Positions 16,801-25,554 of a stretch of 34,685 nt of DNA are shown here, piece after piece. The DNA is from a bacterium. Lineage in GTDB: Bacteria; SZUA-182; DTGQ01. Below the pieces are notes generated by a model. It searched no databases, had not been told where the DNA came from, and saw nothing but the letters and a program-made list of their open reading frames with translations. The stretch lies in assembly GCA_040755755.1 (NCBI GenBank), contig JBFLZW010000063.1, positions 1-34,685 of the forward strand. Direction: 5' to 3'. The translations under genes and the position numbers were made by a program. Positions within the stretch are counted from its first letter, which is position 1. The number at the start of each line of letters is the position of its first letter.

Positions 16801-19290
16801 ATGATGAGACATCAAATGGTTATGCATCGCTGGGTTACTCGCATTGTGCTCGGTTTTCTTCTGCCACCAGCCCTTGTTCTTGCTGTCATTGCCCCTGGTT
16901 CGGCAGGCAGCAATAATCCCTGTTGCGCCAGCGGCAGGCAGGGCTCTTTTATCCGATCATACATGCCGCCCAATGAGGTCAGCATGCTGTTTTCCTTCAG
17001 TGCCGGAGGAACCTGGTGTCAGGGGATATCCGGAATCGAGGCAAAAAAGGCCTGTATGGATTACCTGCAGCAAAAACTCGGTAAAAGGCCGGAGGACCGC
17101 CCTCACCCGATAGGGGCCGTTTCCCTGGCCAGAGGAGAAAAAAGCGGCAGGAGAATCGTCAACCATCACGGGCAAACAAGGGTCGATGGAGTAAAAACCG
17201 ATTGTATTCTCATCCTTCTGGTGGAATTTGCCGGTACTGACGATTCCCATACCGGGCCGCTGCATAATGAATTGCCGGAACCTGACCGCAGGTACAACCT
17301 TCTGGACTTCTGGACCCCGGATTTCAACCGGGAGCATTATGAAAACATGCTCTTTTCCCAGTCTCCGGGAGCATTGTCCATGGCTAATTACTATCTGGAG
17401 CAGTCAGGAGGCACCTATACGGTAACCGGGCATGCATACGGCTGGATACCGGTTGGCCATTCCGAGTGGTACTACGGCGCGGATGATCCCGAAGGGGGAA
17501 TCGACAACCTCAATGGATATGTCTTCCGGCTGGTCAGGGATGCAATCGATGCTGCCGCTGATTCCATCCCCTGGGCTGATTACGATCTCGAAGACCCGTA
17601 TGATCTGGACGGGGACGGCAGCTATGCCGAGCCTGACGGGTATGTGGATCACCTCATGATCATTCATGCCGGTGCAGGCCAGGAGGACCGGGGCGGGCAG
17701 CAGGGCGATGATGCGATCTGGTCACACAGCGGCTGGGCTGAGTGGCACCTTGACCGCGGCCCCGGTTTCGGGGGGATACCGACCGCAGACCCCGGAGTAT
17801 GGGTGGGTGCCTATACCATGGAGCCGGAAGACGGGACCATCGGCGTGTTCTGTCATGAGTTCGGCCATGACCTTGGCCTTCCTGACGAATACGACACCAT
17901 ATACAGCGGTGATGCCTCGACAGGCTATTGGACCCTGATGTCAGCCGGTGCCTGGCTGAGCCTTCCCGGCCAGCCGCTGGGCACCTGCCCTGCCGGCCTC
18001 AGCGTCTGGGCAAAGTATACTCTCGGCTGGGCGGAGCCGATTGTCATCGAGCCCGGAAAGATGCGGGAAGACATCCTGCTTCGGCCTGTAGAGAACAGGG
18101 GATTGACCGATAAATGCATCAAAATCGATCTCCCGGCCTTTATCTCCACAATCGAGATCAACAAGCCCCACAGCGGTGAACACGAGTGGCATTCGGGTAT
18201 GGGGAATAGCTTCCGCCATACCCTGACCCGGCGGCTGAACCTTCCTTCCGGTACGGTTTTACGGTTCTGGACCTGGTACGATATCGAAAAAGACTGGGAT
18301 TACGGATGCGTGGAAGTCTCTTCGGATGCAGGCGGAACATGGCAGAAGGTAGCGGGGAATATCACCACGTGCGACGATCCTCATGGCCAGAATCCCGGAC
18401 ACGGAATCACCGGCCAGAGCAAAGAATGGGTACGGGCCGAATTCGACCTGTCGGCATTCAGCGGAGAGGTGAATCTCCGATTCCGGTATCTGACTGACCG
18501 TGATGTGCAGGGCCTGGGGTGGGTCCTCGACGACCTTGAGTTTGTCAGCGGCTCCGGCAGCACGATCTTTGCGGATGACGTGGAGTCCGGTGCCGGAGCC
18601 TGGGCAGCCAAAGGTTGGTACATCTCCAGCGGCTCGGAAAAGCGCACGGAGCCCCGGTATTATCTTGCTGAATGGCGTGAGCCCATAGGTTTCGATATTG
18701 GCATGACCAACTGGTTCCACCGGGTCGATACTGTCCCGCCCAATAACCTGGTGGAGAAAGTGTGCGCTGACCCTGGCATGCTGCTCTGGTACCGTGATGG
18801 ACAATTCACCGATAACTGGGTGGGAAAGCACCCCTGGAAGGGGTTTTTGCTGCTCGTGGATGCCCATCCTGAGCTTGTCCTGGCCGATAATACGGCCTTT
18901 CTGGCCAACTGGCTGTTCGAGCCTCCGGCCCCGCGTTTTGAGCCGCCATATCCGAACAGGGACCTCCCCTTCTGCACCCGCATCCAGATCGCTGACGCTG
19001 CCTTCGGGCTGAAGCCGACTTCAGGCTGCGGTCTGACCAGATGGTTTGGATTGCCCGTATGCGCTCAAATGCCGCAACTTCCCGCAAGTCCGGTATTTGA
19101 CGATTCAATCTGCTATGTCGATAAATCCTGGTCGGCCTGGTATCAATCCGTACCGTTTGGCGTCTATATCCGTGAGTCCATCAACAGCGTCGAAACGCCT
19201 GCCTGCGGGCTGAAGATCATCGTTCAGGAAGAGAGCCCTGACGGAGAAGGAGGCAGGATAACGGTGGATTTCACCGGCTTCAGGCCATGA
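16801..19290 (+). CDS. Secreted M6-family metalloprotease (immune inhibitor A-like)
   Basis: 829 residues counted from the ATG at 16801, which gives a signal peptide directly (RIVLGFLLPPALVLAVIAPG, then SAGS) and has AAGGAA upstream; an in-frame ATG at 16723 would add a poorly suited leader. The zinc site is HEFGHDLGLPDE, H352 to E363, typical of M6 peptidases, with MSAG (the Met-turn region) downstream. The domain holds Asp-rich, probably calcium-binding stretches (DLDGDGSYAEPDG). Residues about 455-600 form a MAM/jelly-roll-like region (FWTWYDIEKDWDYG, WVLDDLEF), as in immune inhibitor A. Secreted proteolysis is well supported; the substrate is unknown. The gene converges with the S10 peptidase. 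Confidence 0.88.
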   Translation: MMRHQMVMHRWVTRIVLGFLLPPALVLAVIAPGSAGSNNPCCASGRQGSFIRSYMPPNEVSMLFSFSAGGTWCQGISGIEAKKACMDYLQQKLGKRPEDRPHPIGAVSLARGEKSGRRIVNHHGQTRVDGVKTDCILILLVEFAGTDDSHTGPLHNELPEPDRRYNLLDFWTPDFNREHYENMLFSQSPGALSMANYYLEQSGGTYTVTGHAYGWIPVGHSEWYYGADDPEGGIDNLNGYVFRLVRDAIDAAADSIPWADYDLEDPYDLDGDGSYAEPDGYVDHLMIIHAGAGQEDRGGQQGDDAIWSHSGWAEWHLDRGPGFGGIPTADPGVWVGAYTMEPEDGTIGVFCHEFGHDLGLPDEYDTIYSGDASTGYWTLMSAGAWLSLPGQPLGTCPAGLSVWAKYTLGWAEPIVIEPGKMREDILLRPVENRGLTDKCIKIDLPAFISTIEINKPHSGEHEWHSGMGNSFRHTLTRRLNLPSGTVLRFWTWYDIEKDWDYGCVEVSSDAGGTWQKVAGNITTCDDPHGQNPGHGITGQSKEWVRAEFDLSAFSGEVNLRFRYLTDRDVQGLGWVLDDLEFVSGSGSTIFADDVESGAGAWAAKGWYISSGSEKRTEPRYYLAEWREPIGFDIGMTNWFHRVDTVPPNNLVEKVCADPGMLLWYRDGQFTDNWVGKHPWKGFLLLVDAHPELVLADNTAFLANWLFEPPAPRFEPPYPNRDLPFCTRIQIADAAFGLKPTSGCGLTRWFGLPVCAQMPQLPASPVFDDSICYVDKSWSAWYQSVPFGVYIRESINSVETPACGLKIIVQEESPDGEGGRITVDFTGFRP

Positions 19291-19298
19291 AGTTTAAA

Positions 19299-19366
19299 GC
19301 GTGGGAGCGTGAGAGAGCGAGAGAGTGGGAGAGCGAAAACGCTCTAACTCTCTCACGCTCCTACGC
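19299..19366. terminator. Long octamer-repeat hairpin between convergent peptidase genes
   Basis: Arms at 19299-19317 and 19348-19366 match at 18 of 19 positions, and the tip AGAGCG-aaaa-CGCTCT (19331-19346) pairs perfectly. The arms have an 8-bp period (ACGCTCTA, ACTCTCTC, ACGCTCCT on the right arm). There is no T-tract, so termination would depend on stem stability or processing. The stop codon of the S10 gene (19368-19370) lies just outside the right arm. Confidence 0.6.
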
Positions 19367-19367
19367 T

Positions 19368-21059
19368 CTAACGCTCTAACGCAAATGCCGTGTTCATGAA
19401 GTTGGCCACGTCGCTGGTCAGTTTTTTCAAAGATGGCAGATGCACATAGATCTGGTGTCCGACATCGTAGTATGCAATCGTGACATTGCCCTGCAGGCCG
19501 GGGTCGAGGCCAAGATGACTGACCGTATAATCAGTAGCGAAATAGGGTGTAGTCAGGTCATAATAGCCTGCGGCTATCAGTACCTTCAGATACTTGTTCT
19601 TGCTGATAGCTTCTCGCAGGGTTGCGGTGACATTGGTGAATCCCTGCCCTTCATGATGACCCAATCCCCAGTTCCAGGAGCGATTCACCTCCTCATTGAG
19701 AACCTCATACTGAAGGTCGTTGACATACTTAAGCTCATTGCGTACATAATCGCTCATGGCCGCTCCAAAAGGTCCCATAACCAGAAAGAGTGAAGGGTCA
19801 TACTCGTCATACTCCTGGCCGGCGTCAGGATCGGGGCCTTCAAACCGGCCATCCAGGAGGCCGATTATCCGGTGTTCCTTCCGAAGCAGCTCCCTGGTGA
19901 AATCGATGTGGCTGATTCGCAGGTTATGACTGCTGATATAGGTGGGGGAAAGGGAGGTATAGCGGGCCAGTTTTTCGATCACCCGATCCCGCTCAGAACC
20001 TGAGAGTGCGGCACCTTTCAGCAAAGCCAGGCTGTATTCGTTCATTGCCCAGCCCTCGGCTTCCTTCAGGAGTCTGGGCAAATCGCTCGATTGCAGATCA
20101 GGGGAGAGCTTCTTATGGTACCATGCGGCTGCCGTATACGTGGGTAAAAACAGAGAACAGGGCAGATCGTTGCCCTGGTTGAACATGATGGTCTGAAAGT
20201 CCAGGGCCGGTGAGATAAGCACCAGACCATTGAGATTCAGATTGACCTTATCCTGAAGGAATCCGGCCAGCTCTGCGGCCCTGGTTGCACCGTAGCTTTC
20301 ACCGGCAATGAACTTCGGCGACGACCAGCGCCCGAACCGGGTAACGTAGAGGCGAATAAAATCCCCGGCAAGATTGATATCCTCCCGAAAGCTGTAAAAC
20401 CGCTTCGGATCGATGCCGGAACGGGCCCCGGCGTGGTGCCCGGTGGTGCCGGACTTCTCACCTGATCCGGCACCGGATTCAGAATCAGGCCGGGAGGGGG
20501 GGCGGCTGTAGCCGGTGCCTATGGGATCAACAAAAACAAGGTCGGTGAAGTTAAGCCAGGTATATTCATTATCGAGCAGCCGGTAGGGAGGCGAGGCATT
20601 TTTGCCCTCATCTTTCAGGAATATCCGCCGGGGACCAAGAGCACCCAGGTGCAGAAAGACCGAAGCTGCTCCCGGCCCGCCGTTAAAGGCAAAGGTGAGC
20701 GGCCATTTGCCTTTGTTCTTCCGGTCATCCCGTTCATAGGCGACAAAAAACAGATCGGCCTTGGGCTGGCCCGATTCTTCCTTGATCTCCAGATAGCCTG
20801 CCGTGGCCGTATATCTCAGAGTCTGGCCATTGACGGTAATTTCCCGGTGCGTGACCGAAAGCTCTTTGGTGTTAGATTCATCCGCCTTTTTCCCGGTCGT
20901 GTCCGGAGATTGCTGTTCGCCTCCGGCCGGTTCGGTCGTGGTTTTGGCGACCGGCGGATCCTGGGTCGCACCACGGGCCCTGCCTGGTGCGGCAGGACAC
21001 ATGACAAACACTACCACAGCGGCAATCAGGGAAATACTACCTCGGTGCTGCTTTTTCAT
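19368..21059 (-). CDS. Secreted serine carboxypeptidase (peptidase family S10)
   Basis: 563 residues with a signal peptide (ISLIAAVVVFVMCPAAPG) and a low-complexity Thr/Glu/Gln linker to about residue 70. The S10 core has the oxyanion-hole segment FNGGPGAASVFLH, WLNFTDLVFVDPIGTGYSRP, the nucleophile S255 in AGESYGATRAAE, the acid in GYYDLTTPYFATDY and the histidine in YDVGHQIYVH. All triad residues are present. S10 enzymes remove C-terminal residues and usually prefer acidic pH; bacterial members are exported. The start has GGAGGAAAGG upstream. Together with the M6 peptidase it makes a convergent pair of exported proteases, fitting degradation of external protein. Confidence 0.9.
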   Translation of the reverse strand: MKKQHRGSISLIAAVVVFVMCPAAPGRARGATQDPPVAKTTTEPAGGEQQSPDTTGKKADESNTKELSVTHREITVNGQTLRYTATAGYLEIKEESGQPKADLFFVAYERDDRKNKGKWPLTFAFNGGPGAASVFLHLGALGPRRIFLKDEGKNASPPYRLLDNEYTWLNFTDLVFVDPIGTGYSRPPSRPDSESGAGSGEKSGTTGHHAGARSGIDPKRFYSFREDINLAGDFIRLYVTRFGRWSSPKFIAGESYGATRAAELAGFLQDKVNLNLNGLVLISPALDFQTIMFNQGNDLPCSLFLPTYTAAAWYHKKLSPDLQSSDLPRLLKEAEGWAMNEYSLALLKGAALSGSERDRVIEKLARYTSLSPTYISSHNLRISHIDFTRELLRKEHRIIGLLDGRFEGPDPDAGQEYDEYDPSLFLVMGPFGAAMSDYVRNELKYVNDLQYEVLNEEVNRSWNWGLGHHEGQGFTNVTATLREAISKNKYLKVLIAAGYYDLTTPYFATDYTVSHLGLDPGLQGNVTIAYYDVGHQIYVHLPSLKKLTSDVANFMNTAFALER

Positions 21060-21272
21060 TCCTTTCCTCCTCTCTCGGCATTGCTCCGAATGTTTAATTC
21101 ATAACCATGAATCAGGTAGAGAAATAGTCACATATAATAAAATCCATAAACGTTCATTGGTTCATCGGTTGTTCTTAGGGTAGAGCGGGCAAATTATATC
21201 ATGGATCATGAGTTATGTCTCAATCCGCCGATTATGGAGGCGGAAGGGAAAAATAAGGTTAAATAATAATCC

Positions 21273-22478
21273 ATGAATCCATCTGACCGGAGAGAAATAC
21301 CCCTAACCGTTATTGCCCTTGGATTAGTAAGCTTCTTTGCTACTTTTTCGAGTGACATGATCTATCCCCTTCTGCCGATATTTTTATCCGTGCTCGGTGC
21401 AGGAGCTCTCAACCTTGGCCTTGTTGAAGGCATAGCCGAGACGACATCTTCCACCATCAAGATTCTTTCAGGTTATCTCACTGATAAGGCAAAAAAGAGA
21501 AAGCCCTTTGTCCTCACCGGGCAAAGCCTGTCCTCTCTGGTGCGGCCTTTGATCGGGCTGTCCGGTGCATGGCCTACCGTCCTCGGATTGAGATTTATGG
21601 ACAGGGCAGGAAGCGCAATCAGTACTTCCCCACGGGATGCCCTGATCGCTGATGTAACCGAGTACGAGTCCACCGGACAGGCGTTCGGGTTTCAACGGGC
21701 CATGGAGCATGGGGGGTCAGTGCTGGGGCCGCTGGCCGCGGTTCTCCTGCTCAAGGTATATAGATTCAGCCTGCGCAAAGTTTTTCTCTTTTCCGCACTT
21801 CCGGCAGCTCTGTCTATCGGATTTCTGATTTTCCTGGTCAAAGAAAAATCGGGGAAGGTATCTGCGGCAGGCGACATCGGCAAAAGTCACCTGACCGGCA
21901 GACGAACGCCCAGGCAGAATGGCATGGGACGCGGTTTCAGACTGTTTATTCTCGCGGCCATCACCTTTACCCTTGGCCATCCGACTGACACCTTCCTCCT
22001 GCTCAGGCTTCATATGGCGGGTGTTGAGGCGGCAAGCTCAGCGGTTTTGTGGTCATTATTTAATACTATCAAGGTAATTTCAACCTATGCAGGTGGCTAT
22101 GTTTCCGACAGGATAGGCCCTAAACCGATGATAATTGCAGGATGGTTCTATTATGCCTTCATGTATCTGTTGTTTGCCTCCCTGCAGGGTAAAAGACCAC
22201 TGATCGGCGTCTTCCTGCTTTACGGCATTTACTTTGGCATCACCGAGCCTGCCATCAGGGCTTTGACTGCCTCATTTGCACCTTTCGATCTGCGGGGCAG
22301 GGCGTTCGGCTACTACAGCGGCGCTATCGGATTGGCATCCCTCCCGGCCAGCCTCCTGTTTGGCCTGCTATGGCAGAAGCTGGGTTATCAGTTTGCCTTC
22401 GCAGCAGGGGCAGTCTTCGCTGTGCTGGGATGTACATGGATGTTCTTGATTAAGGACCATTTGGGGGGCAACCCTTGA
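21273..22478 (+). CDS. Major facilitator superfamily transporter
   Basis: A 401-residue inner-membrane protein with about 11-12 predicted helices in two halves. The loop GYLTDKAKKRKPFVLTGQS between helices 2 and 3 is an MFS motif A variant (G-x3-D-x2-x-R/K-x-x-R/K), and its counterpart GYVSDRIGPKPMIIAGW is in the second half. DRAGSAISTSPRDALIAD near residue 110 is common in a poorly characterised subfamily of MFS proteins. The substrate cannot be inferred. It stands alone, with a weak ribosome-binding site (TAAGG) and heptamer repeats directly after its stop. Confidence 0.85.
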   Translation: MNPSDRREIPLTVIALGLVSFFATFSSDMIYPLLPIFLSVLGAGALNLGLVEGIAETTSSTIKILSGYLTDKAKKRKPFVLTGQSLSSLVRPLIGLSGAWPTVLGLRFMDRAGSAISTSPRDALIADVTEYESTGQAFGFQRAMEHGGSVLGPLAAVLLLKVYRFSLRKVFLFSALPAALSIGFLIFLVKEKSGKVSAAGDIGKSHLTGRRTPRQNGMGRGFRLFILAAITFTLGHPTDTFLLLRLHMAGVEAASSAVLWSLFNTIKVISTYAGGYVSDRIGPKPMIIAGWFYYAFMYLLFASLQGKRPLIGVFLLYGIYFGITEPAIRALTASFAPFDLRGRAFGYYSGAIGLASLPASLLFGLLWQKLGYQFAFAAGAVFAVLGCTWMFLIKDHLGGNP

Positions 22479-22570
22479 CAGGAGTCAGAAGTCAGGAGTC
22501 AGGAGTCAGAAGTCAGGAGTCAGGAGTCAGGAGAAACGTTTTTATTCTGACTCCTGGCTCCTGAATTCTC
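22479..22570. repeat. AGTCAGG-type heptamer array with inverted distal arm
   Basis: About eight units of GTCAGGA/GTCAGAA run from 22479 to about 22534. An AT-rich spacer (AAACGTTTTTATT) and the inverted arm CTGACTCCTGGCTCCTG (22547-22563) follow, so the RNA would fold into a long hairpin. It lies between the convergent MFS gene and the secreted-protein gene at 22599 and may act as a terminator. The heptamer is the same as in the inner arms of 12012-12185. Confidence 0.8.
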
Positions 22571-22598
22571 AAAAAAACAGCCTCAACAACCTGTGGAG

Positions 22599-23198
22599 TT
22601 ACGGCTCAAGAAAGATAGTACCCTCGAATTTCTCATTGCCGGAAAAAACCCCTTTGCCCCTGGCAAACCTTCGGCCAGCATCAGGGGTCATCACCAGAGT
22701 GAGCGGGGCGTTGATCCTGCCCTGGCTTGTAGCCGGATTAAAGGGCAATTCAGCAAAAAGAATCCCGCGGGCGATAGTCGGAATGCAGCGTACCCCTGCG
22801 GTGTTTTTCACTGCCTTCGCGCTCATGATCGACCAGATTCCCCGCACCTGCCAATATCCTGTTCTTTGGCCCGGTATACTCTGACTGGGCAGGAAGGAGG
22901 TCAAGGTCATCTGAAACCTGCCCCTTCCCGCCGGGGCGCAATTGCCAACCGGGCTGGCCGTAGCCTCCACTATGTAGCCGCCGGTCATGGCTCCATCTCC
23001 GACCGATGTTGTCTGGCCGCTGCATATCACTCTGGCCTCGGTCAGCTTCCATCCTGATGCTGCCTTTAACGTGACTGACATTTCCGGTACTTCCCTAGAT
23101 CCGGCCACAGCAACTGACAACACCAGGACCAGCATGACTGATAGGGCGAAGATGAGGCCACGAGTTGCCGGTATTACCTGCCTCTTGTATGGCATCAT
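22599..23198 (-). CDS. Small secreted protein of unknown function
   Basis: 199 residues counted from the ATG at 23198, which has a strong AGGAGG 7 nt upstream; an upstream in-frame start at 23225 has no such support. The N-terminus is a signal peptide (LIFALSVMLVLVLSVAVAGS). The mature part is Gly/Thr-rich with probable beta strands and three cysteines (VICSG, NCAPAG, RCIPT), which may allow one disulfide. No family was recognised. It shares its strand with the ThDP enzyme upstream, whose stop is about 55 nt from this start, but a palindrome lies between them, so co-transcription is uncertain. Confidence 0.7.
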   Translation of the reverse strand: MMPYKRQVIPATRGLIFALSVMLVLVLSVAVAGSREVPEMSVTLKAASGWKLTEARVICSGQTTSVGDGAMTGGYIVEATASPVGNCAPAGRGRFQMTLTSFLPSQSIPGQRTGYWQVRGIWSIMSAKAVKNTAGVRCIPTIARGILFAELPFNPATSQGRINAPLTLVMTPDAGRRFARGKGVFSGNEKFEGTIFLEP

Positions 23199-23217
23199 AA
23201 TCAATTCCTCCTTTTCC

Positions 23218-23239
23218 GTGGTCACTGGCCACTGACCAC
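23218..23239. repeat. Near-perfect palindrome of the CAGTGRY heptamer class
   Basis: The sequence from GTGGTCA to TGACCAC around the central TGGCCA differs from its own complement at only two symmetric position pairs. It sits between the ThDP-enzyme stop and the next gene on that strand. Confidence 0.65.
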
Positions 23240-23253
23240 TCTCTCACTCTCTC

Positions 23254-24975
23254 CTACTTTCCTCCTCCTTTACCCATGACTGATTGAATCTCTTCGGACA
23301 ATCCGCCTTCAATCTGCACATCGATGAGATGCGGTCCGCTCGTATCGGCCAGGGATTCTTTCAGCGCCTTTCTCAGAGAGTCAGGATCGGTTGCCGTCCA
23401 TGCTGACTTCAGGCCGAATCCCCTGGCTATCTCATTGAACCGGATGGCGGGAGAGTCGATATCCTGGTGCGGAAACTTGCGAAGGCCTTCTCCCTCCTCA
23501 GCCCAATACTCCAGAATGTTCAGCTTCAGGATCCGATAACTTCGGTTATTACAGATCAGGAAGATGATATGCAGGTTATGGCGGGCTGCGGTCCATAAAG
23601 CCTGGATTACGTACAGGGCTGCACCGTCACCCGACAGGGCCAGTAAAGGCTGGTTGGGAAAGGCGAGCTTGGCCCCGACTGCACCGCTCAAGCCTACCCC
23701 CAGGCACCGCCCCCGGCTGCTGAAGTAGCTCACCGGCACAGCGGTAGCAAGATAGTGGATCAGAGGGGCGGTGGCTGTGATCGACTCATCGTAGATAACG
23801 GCATTTTCCGGGAGCATTTCAGCCACGGTCTTCATCATCAGCGACGGGTGCATGGGCCGTGCCTGGCGAAGGTGATCGTATTTTATCTGCACATCTCCCC
23901 AATCCTCTTTCTTCCTGTTCTGCCAGTATCGTTTCCGTGCCGCTGCCTTATTCCGAAATTCAGGATCGGGCCGCAGCTCTATGCCGGTCGAGATAGCCTC
24001 CAGGGTCTGCTTCGGACTGGCCACGATACCGATCTCGACCGGAAAGTTTTTGGCAATTTCCCAGGGATTCAAGTCAACCTGAAAAAGCCGTACCCCCTGG
24101 CGGAAGTAGGGGCCCTTGTCGGGAAACATCTCCGGGAAAAGTGAGGTGCCGACAGCCAGAACCACATCAGCCTGGCTGGTGACGGAATGGTTGTACTTGC
24201 CGTAAGAGAAATTCAGGGTGCCCATGAACAGAGGATCCTGGTGATAGGCCCTGCCCTGATAGGTAAAATCCGCTCCGTACACCGGACAGCCGAGCTGATC
24301 GGCCAGTCTGGTCACCAGATCCTGACCGCCGGAAAGCTGAACCTGATCCCCGATCAGCATGATGGGATTTTCGGCCTCCATCAGCGCCTGTACGATCTTG
24401 GCCACATCCTCAGGCGGCGGGCCTGCCTGCCAGTCCAGGCAACTGGTGGGATAAATGTCAGGCTCGATCTCCTCATCGAAAACATCCATGGGAATAGCCA
24501 GAAATACCGGCCCCTGCGGAGGGGTCATGGCTACCTTAAACGCCCTGCGCAGCACTTTGAGCGTATCGTCTCCCGGAATGATCCGGTAAGCCCATTTCGT
24601 CACCGGCCTGGCTGTTTCGACCAGGTCTCCGGCAAAAAATCCATCGAAGGAAGCGAACTTCGACGGGGCTTCACCGGCATAAACCACCAGGGGCAGGCTG
24701 CTTTGCCGTGCCTCATACAGCATGGCCATGCTGTTGCCAAGCCCGACCATGGTATGCACCTGCACCATTGCAGGCCTATTTGTCACCCGTGCATAGCCAA
24801 GAGCCATTCCCGTGACAACCGACTCCTGCAAGCCCGGAACATAGGTAAGCTCAGGAAAGTCAGACAGCGCATCCAGAAACGATTCCTCCAGCGTGCCGGG
24901 ATTACCGAAAATATATTTCACTCCATCAGCAAGCAGTTGCTTCATAAAAGCATGCTTGGTTTTTATCTTTGCCAT
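23254..24975 (-). CDS. ThDP-dependent enzyme, benzoylformate decarboxylase-like
   Basis: A 573-residue enzyme of the acetolactate synthase/pyruvate decarboxylase superfamily. GNPGTLEESF near residue 24 and the cofactor-activating glutamate in LQESVVTGMALGYAR are in the PYR domain. VHTMVGLGNSM aligns with the region of benzoylformate decarboxylase that carries its catalytic His. The PP domain has the Mg-ThDP motif GDGAALYVIQ and CNNRSY. The serine at position 26 of benzoylformate decarboxylase is threonine here, so the substrate is uncertain. No acetolactate synthase small subunit or mandelate genes are adjacent. GGAGGAG precedes the ATG. Confidence 0.8.
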   Translation of the reverse strand: MAKIKTKHAFMKQLLADGVKYIFGNPGTLEESFLDALSDFPELTYVPGLQESVVTGMALGYARVTNRPAMVQVHTMVGLGNSMAMLYEARQSSLPLVVYAGEAPSKFASFDGFFAGDLVETARPVTKWAYRIIPGDDTLKVLRRAFKVAMTPPQGPVFLAIPMDVFDEEIEPDIYPTSCLDWQAGPPPEDVAKIVQALMEAENPIMLIGDQVQLSGGQDLVTRLADQLGCPVYGADFTYQGRAYHQDPLFMGTLNFSYGKYNHSVTSQADVVLAVGTSLFPEMFPDKGPYFRQGVRLFQVDLNPWEIAKNFPVEIGIVASPKQTLEAISTGIELRPDPEFRNKAAARKRYWQNRKKEDWGDVQIKYDHLRQARPMHPSLMMKTVAEMLPENAVIYDESITATAPLIHYLATAVPVSYFSSRGRCLGVGLSGAVGAKLAFPNQPLLALSGDGAALYVIQALWTAARHNLHIIFLICNNRSYRILKLNILEYWAEEGEGLRKFPHQDIDSPAIRFNEIARGFGLKSAWTATDPDSLRKALKESLADTSGPHLIDVQIEGGLSEEIQSVMGKGGGK

Positions 24976-25554
24976 TGGTTATTCTCCTCCATAACTCTTA
25001 TGTCCTGGATGTTGGATCTCGTCTCCTCACCCAGACGATGTCTTTCATATCTTTCCAACCGCATCGGTCAATTTTGCTGAAAGGAAGGATACAGAACGCT
25101 TTCCCCCCTCGCCCTCCTTAACGAACCTATCCAAATTCCAAAAAATTAATCCAAGAGCTCTTGGGTCATACAAATTCTCCAACTACGGACCGATATATGT
25201 GTGTGGTGGTATCAGGGTTAAAAAGCTATCCCTTGCCCCCTTTTGGGAGCAATGCTATTGTTAAGGGATAGCGGAGTTCATGTCCAGAGCTCAGGGCGGG
25301 CAGTGTTTTTCCCCCTCGCCCCTCTGCTGGGGAGAGGGTCGGGGTGAGGGGGAACTGGTCGCGTAATTAAGCAAGGTCTGTACGAGCCGTATTGGAGCCG
25401 CAGGCTGGCTCTACAGTTCATAATATATTGAAAACATAAAGGTTATTTTCAAGCTTCTATTTTCCGGGCAAATGTACTAGAATAACTATGTATCGAACCG
25501 CAGGAATCGAGCGGAACGATAGGGGAATACTATTATGGAGGCCAAAAAGGGACC
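24976..25554. other. Long intergenic region with hairpins, no gene
   Basis: Two foldbacks stand out. GCTATCCCTT (25225-25234) pairs perfectly with AAGGGATAGC (25263-25272). A C-rich/G-rich foldback spans 25311-25352, with CCCCCTC pairing GAGGGGG around an inner C-rich/G-rich stem. Neither has a T-tract on the strand of an adjacent gene. The G-rich strand of the second could also form quadruplex-like structure. The promoter of the M48 gene should lie at the right end, but no box pair is convincing. Confidence 0.5.

Noticed and set aside
22479-22534. Tandem repeat considered as CRISPR array
   Set aside because: The units are 7 bp without spacers, and no cas genes are present.
24187-25080. 297-codon open frame antisense to the ThDP enzyme
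   Set aside because: Shadow of a conserved enzyme; no ribosome-binding site or domain.
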